In this document: in pieces, positions 61,576 to 64,000 of the stretch | Position numbering within the stretch: the first letter of the stretch is position 1 | How the letters are laid out: each line of letters opens with the position of its first letter | Assembly: GCA_934572535.1 (NCBI GenBank) | Contig: CAKTLJ010000002.1 | Location: 1 to 64,000, forward strand | Direction: 5' to 3' | From: an uncultured Eubacteriales bacterium | GTDB lineage: Bacteria > Bacillota > Clostridia > Oscillospirales > Oscillospiraceae | Length of the DNA stretch: 64,000 nucleotides | Position numbers and translations under genes: made by a program | Notes under the pieces: generated by a model | What the model saw: only the letters and a program-made list of their open reading frames with translations | Databases searched by the model: none | Told to the model about the DNA's origin: nothing

Positions 61576-62937
61576 TCAATATCCAAAGCTGAAGGGCCAG
61601 TTGCTGCCGCTCTGCTGGTTCTGGCTATACTCCTGCTGTTGCTGCTGCTGCTGATATTCCTGCTGCGCCTGGCTCTGCATGGCCTCCTTCTCGGGGGTGG
61701 ACTCCTCCAGGGTCACCTTCACGGTGGTGGTCTTCCCGCCGCGGTAGACGGTCAGCTCTATGGTGTCGCCCACCGCGCACTCGTTCTTGGCGCTGATGAG
61801 CTCCTCGGCGGAGGTCACCTCCGTGTCGTTGATCTTGGTGATGATGTCGCCCACCTTCAGGCCCCCCTTTTCCGCGCAGAGGCCGGGGGTGACCACGATC
61901 ACTTCCGCCCCGGCGGGAACGCCGTAGGCCTGGACGTTCTTATCCACGTCGTTGACGGAGATGCCCAGCAGCGGCTTGCCGGTGACGTAGCCGTTGGTCA
62001 CCAGCTCGTTGACCATCCCCGCCACGTCGTCCATGGGGATGGCAAAGCCCAGACCCTCCACAGAGGCGGCGGAAGAGGAGCCGCTGGAGGAATACTTGGC
62101 GGAGACGATGCCGATGACCTCGCCGTGGCTGTTGAAGAGAGGCCCGCCGGAGTTGCCGGAGTTGATGGCGCAGTCGGTCTGGATCATGTTCATCTTCCGG
62201 CCGTCGCCCACGGTGATGGAGCGGTTCAGGGCGGAGATGATGCCGGTGGTCTCGGTGAAGGTCAGCTCACCCAGGGGGTTGCCGATGGCGGTCACCTGCT
62301 CGCCCACCAGCATGTCATCGGAGGAGCCGATGACCACGGGGGTCAGGCCGGTGGCCTCGATCTTGATGACGGCGATGTCGTTGGACTCCTCGCCGCCCAC
62401 GTAGGTGGCCGGGTAGCTCTTGCCGTCCACGAAGGTCACGGTGATGGAGTTGGCGTTTTCAATGACATGGTAGTTGGTCAGGATGTAGCCGTCCTCGGTG
62501 ATGACGAAGCCGGAACCGGCCGCCGCGCCGGTGACGGTCTGGCCGAAGATGTTGGTGCTGACGATGTCCACGGTGATACCCACGGTGGAGCCCACATAGG
62601 CCGCGTAGATCTCCGCGGTGGTCATCTCCTTCTCGGTGTTCACCGAGGTCACGTCGATCTTGGTCGGCTCACGGTCGCCCACATAGAGGGTCGTCTCCCC
62701 GCGGCCGGAGACCGTTTGATACAGGGGATGGATGGCCGCCCCAAGCAGGGCGCAGACCAGACAGAGGACCACAACCTTGATCGCGCCGCTCTTGACCTTT
62801 CTGGGCTTCTTCTTCCGCACCGGATCCGATCCGTTGGGGTCCGTGTGGCCCGCTTCGTGGAAGACGGGGCTGCTCTGAGAATAGCCGCCCGGCACGAAGG
62901 GGTCCCGGTTTTCCTTGTTGTAGTCGTTGTTGTCCAT
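61576..62937 (-). CDS. htrA: HtrA/DegP-like membrane-anchored serine protease with PDZ domain, 453 aa
   Basis: HtrA degrades or refolds damaged exported proteins. A basic cytoplasmic N terminus (about 1-52) precedes a membrane anchor (53-72). The catalytic triad is His157 (TNYHVI), Asp187 (SNDIAVI) and Ser263 (GNSGGPL). One PDZ domain lies at about 325-415. The tail is unusually Gln-rich (a run of six Gln within about 425-453) and ends in WPFSFGY. The ATG has GGGAGG upstream. The upstream region has a TATACT -10 candidate with a weak -35. Confidence 0.95.
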   Translation of the reverse strand: MDNNDYNKENRDPFVPGGYSQSSPVFHEAGHTDPNGSDPVRKKKPRKVKSGAIKVVVLCLVCALLGAAIHPLYQTVSGRGETTLYVGDREPTKIDVTSVNTEKEMTTAEIYAAYVGSTVGITVDIVSTNIFGQTVTGAAAGSGFVITEDGYILTNYHVIENANSITVTFVDGKSYPATYVGGEESNDIAVIKIEATGLTPVVIGSSDDMLVGEQVTAIGNPLGELTFTETTGIISALNRSITVGDGRKMNMIQTDCAINSGNSGGPLFNSHGEVIGIVSAKYSSSGSSSAASVEGLGFAIPMDDVAGMVNELVTNGYVTGKPLLGISVNDVDKNVQAYGVPAGAEVIVVTPGLCAEKGGLKVGDIITKINDTEVTSAEELISAKNECAVGDTIELTVYRGGKTTTVKVTLEESTPEKEAMQSQAQQEYQQQQQQQEYSQNQQSGSNWPFSFGY

Positions 62938-63062
62938 ATTGACGCCTCCCTGTCAGTTTCATCTGCTCGTTCCACAGCGATGTGGAAAACGGATCTGTTT
63001 TTTACTTGCTGTGAGTATACGGGGAATTTATGAAGATTTCGTGACGTCTTCGTAAAGAAATT

Positions 63063-64000
63063 TTATTTTTTCCCCCCGAGCTCCCGGCTGTGGAGCAGGG
63101 CGTGCATGTCTCTGGCCGCCATGGTGACGTCTCCAAAGGTATCCCGGAACATCCCGGCCTGCCAGAGGTTGCGCATCATGATGAGGAGGACGGGGCCCAG
63201 GATCATGCCGAGGACCCCCGCGGCCCGCATCCCCACATAGATGGCCAGCAGGGACAGCAGGGGGTGCAGGCCGGTCTGGTTGCCCACGACCTTCGGCTCC
63301 ACCACCCGCCGGAACAGGCAGATGATCCCCCAGATGACCAGCAGGTAGAAGGCCCGGCTCCAGTCGCCCAGGATCACGTCCACGACCATCCAGGGGACCA
63401 GGACCGTGCCCGCCCCCAGGATGGGGATAAAGTCCAGCACCGCCAGCAGGAAGGCCAGGAGCATCCCATAGGGCTGGCGCATGACGGCAAAGCCCACGGC
63501 CAGGATGACCATGACCCCCAGGGAGACGATCAGCTCGGCCTTGAGATAGCCCCCAAAGGCCGCCGAGAAGGCCCGGCGAAGCTGCGCCCAGATCTCCCGC
63601 AGGCTCTTGGGGGTGCGGTCGGCCACCGTCCTGCGCAGGTTGGGGTAGTCCGAGGCCGTGAAGTACCAGGCCATGAGGAAAAACAGAAACGCCAGCACAA
63701 AAGAGGATATGCTCCGGGCCGCCGAGGTAGTCTTGGGAAGGATGCGGGAGGCCCATTCATTCAGCCAGGCCAGCAGCCGGGCCGACAGGTCGTGCATGAC
63801 CTGCTGGACGTTTTCCGGGAAGTAGGCCAGAATTTTGTCGGTCACGCCGCCCACCTGCAAGTAGATGTTCTGGAAGGAGGTCCACGTCTCGTCCCAGTTT
63901 TTATACAGCTCAGAGATCTCGCGCCAGCCCTTCATCACCAGCCCGGTCAGGATGCCGCCCAGGGCGCCCACCACCAGGAGGATCATCACCAGGCACAAAA
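63063..64000 (-). CDS. AI-2E family transporter / YtvI-like membrane protein, 5' end missing
   Basis: About 312 codons are present; the gene enters from the right edge, so the true start is outside. Several membrane segments surround the conserved part FGGYLKAELIVSLGVMVIL, AVLDFIPILGAGTVLVPW and VEPKVVGNQTGLHPLLSLLAIYVG. This C-terminal half matches AI-2E/PerM proteins and especially the sporulation protein YtvI. Transport of a particular substrate is not established. It is upstream of htrA on the same strand with a 125-nt gap. Confidence 0.88.
   Translation of the reverse strand, partial: LCLVMILLVVGALGGILTGLVMKGWREISELYKNWDETWTSFQNIYLQVGGVTDKILAYFPENVQQVMHDLSARLLAWLNEWASRILPKTTSAARSISSFVLAFLFFLMAWYFTASDYPNLRRTVADRTPKSLREIWAQLRRAFSAAFGGYLKAELIVSLGVMVILAVGFAVMRQPYGMLLAFLLAVLDFIPILGAGTVLVPWMVVDVILGDWSRAFYLLVIWGIICLFRRVVEPKVVGNQTGLHPLLSLLAIYVGMRAAGVLGMILGPVLLIMMRNLWQAGMFRDTFGDVTMAARDMHALLHSRELGGKK

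Overview
The window is high-GC (roughly 60-65% by eye) chromosomal DNA of a clostridial Firmicute. The gene set points to the Oscillospiraceae (Flavonifractor, Lawsonibacter or Intestinimonas type): a YaaL/BofA sporulation pair, a YtvI-like AI-2E protein, DnaD/DnaI-type helicase loading, [FeFe]-hydrogenase maturation, the short archaeal-type prolyl-tRNA synthetase, alpha2 glycyl-tRNA synthetase and strong Shine-Dalgarno sites. The genus is inference. I see no phage, insertion sequence or CRISPR array. Most of the window is ordinary core genome.

Layout. 1-1.6 kb is a low-GC run of small secreted proteins of unknown function. 1.7-5.1 kb carries ftsH followed by an ECF sigma and anti-sigma pair. 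5.2-8.1 kb has metG and a membrane protein. 8.3-11.5 kb is a DEAD-box helicase, DUF2156 and GNAT operon. 11.5-15.0 kb has lrgAB, a secreted C39-like peptidase, and yaaL-bofA with a putative glycosidase. 15.2-18.0 kb has an Ig-like/SLH surface protein and ogt. 18.1-23.6 kb is a divergent type IIA topoisomerase pair separated by a small zinc-ribbon membrane protein and followed by a lipoprotein. 23.7-26.8 kb has tRNA-Gly, a structured non-coding stretch, a cytidylate-kinase-like gene and proS. 26.9-29.4 kb is a polar amino-acid ABC transporter. 29.5-34.8 kb has a crotonase, a nitronate monooxygenase-like enzyme and an SCP2-like/alcohol/aldehyde dehydrogenase operon. 34.8-36.2 kb is a second ECF sigma and anti-sigma pair. 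36.3-39.3 kb is the hydG-hydE-regulator operon behind an attenuator-like leader. 39.3-45.4 kb is a cell-shape operon (zapA, U32, maf, mreC, mreD, PBP2). 45.5-47.6 kb is dnaD-dnaI. 47.6-53.3 kb is an unusual cell-wall cluster. 53.4-64 kb has relA, recJ, an LTA-synthase-like protein, glyS, htrA and an AI-2E-type protein cut by the window edge.

The most interesting region is 47.6-53.3 kb. An ATP-grasp ligase resembling D-aspartate ligases, an Asp/Glu racemase with both catalytic cysteines, and an uninterrupted 789-residue fusion of a MurE-type muropeptide ligase with a complete N-acetylglutamate kinase (ArgB) are read in one direction. The MurE half lacks the DNPR signature of diaminopimelate-adding enzymes. 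ArgB carries out an early step of ornithine synthesis, so I propose (inference) that the module builds a non-DAP peptidoglycan in which ornithine or lysine at position 3 carries a D-Asp-type branch.

Regulatory reading. Many genes have recognisable sigma-A promoters (TTGACA/TATAAT type, 16-18 bp spacing) and Rho-independent terminators. Three RNA-level signals stand out: a promoter, leader and terminator unit before the hydrogenase-maturation genes; a hairpin that buries the Shine-Dalgarno of the 118-aa secreted protein; and a double hairpin between the binding protein and permease genes of the ABC transporter.
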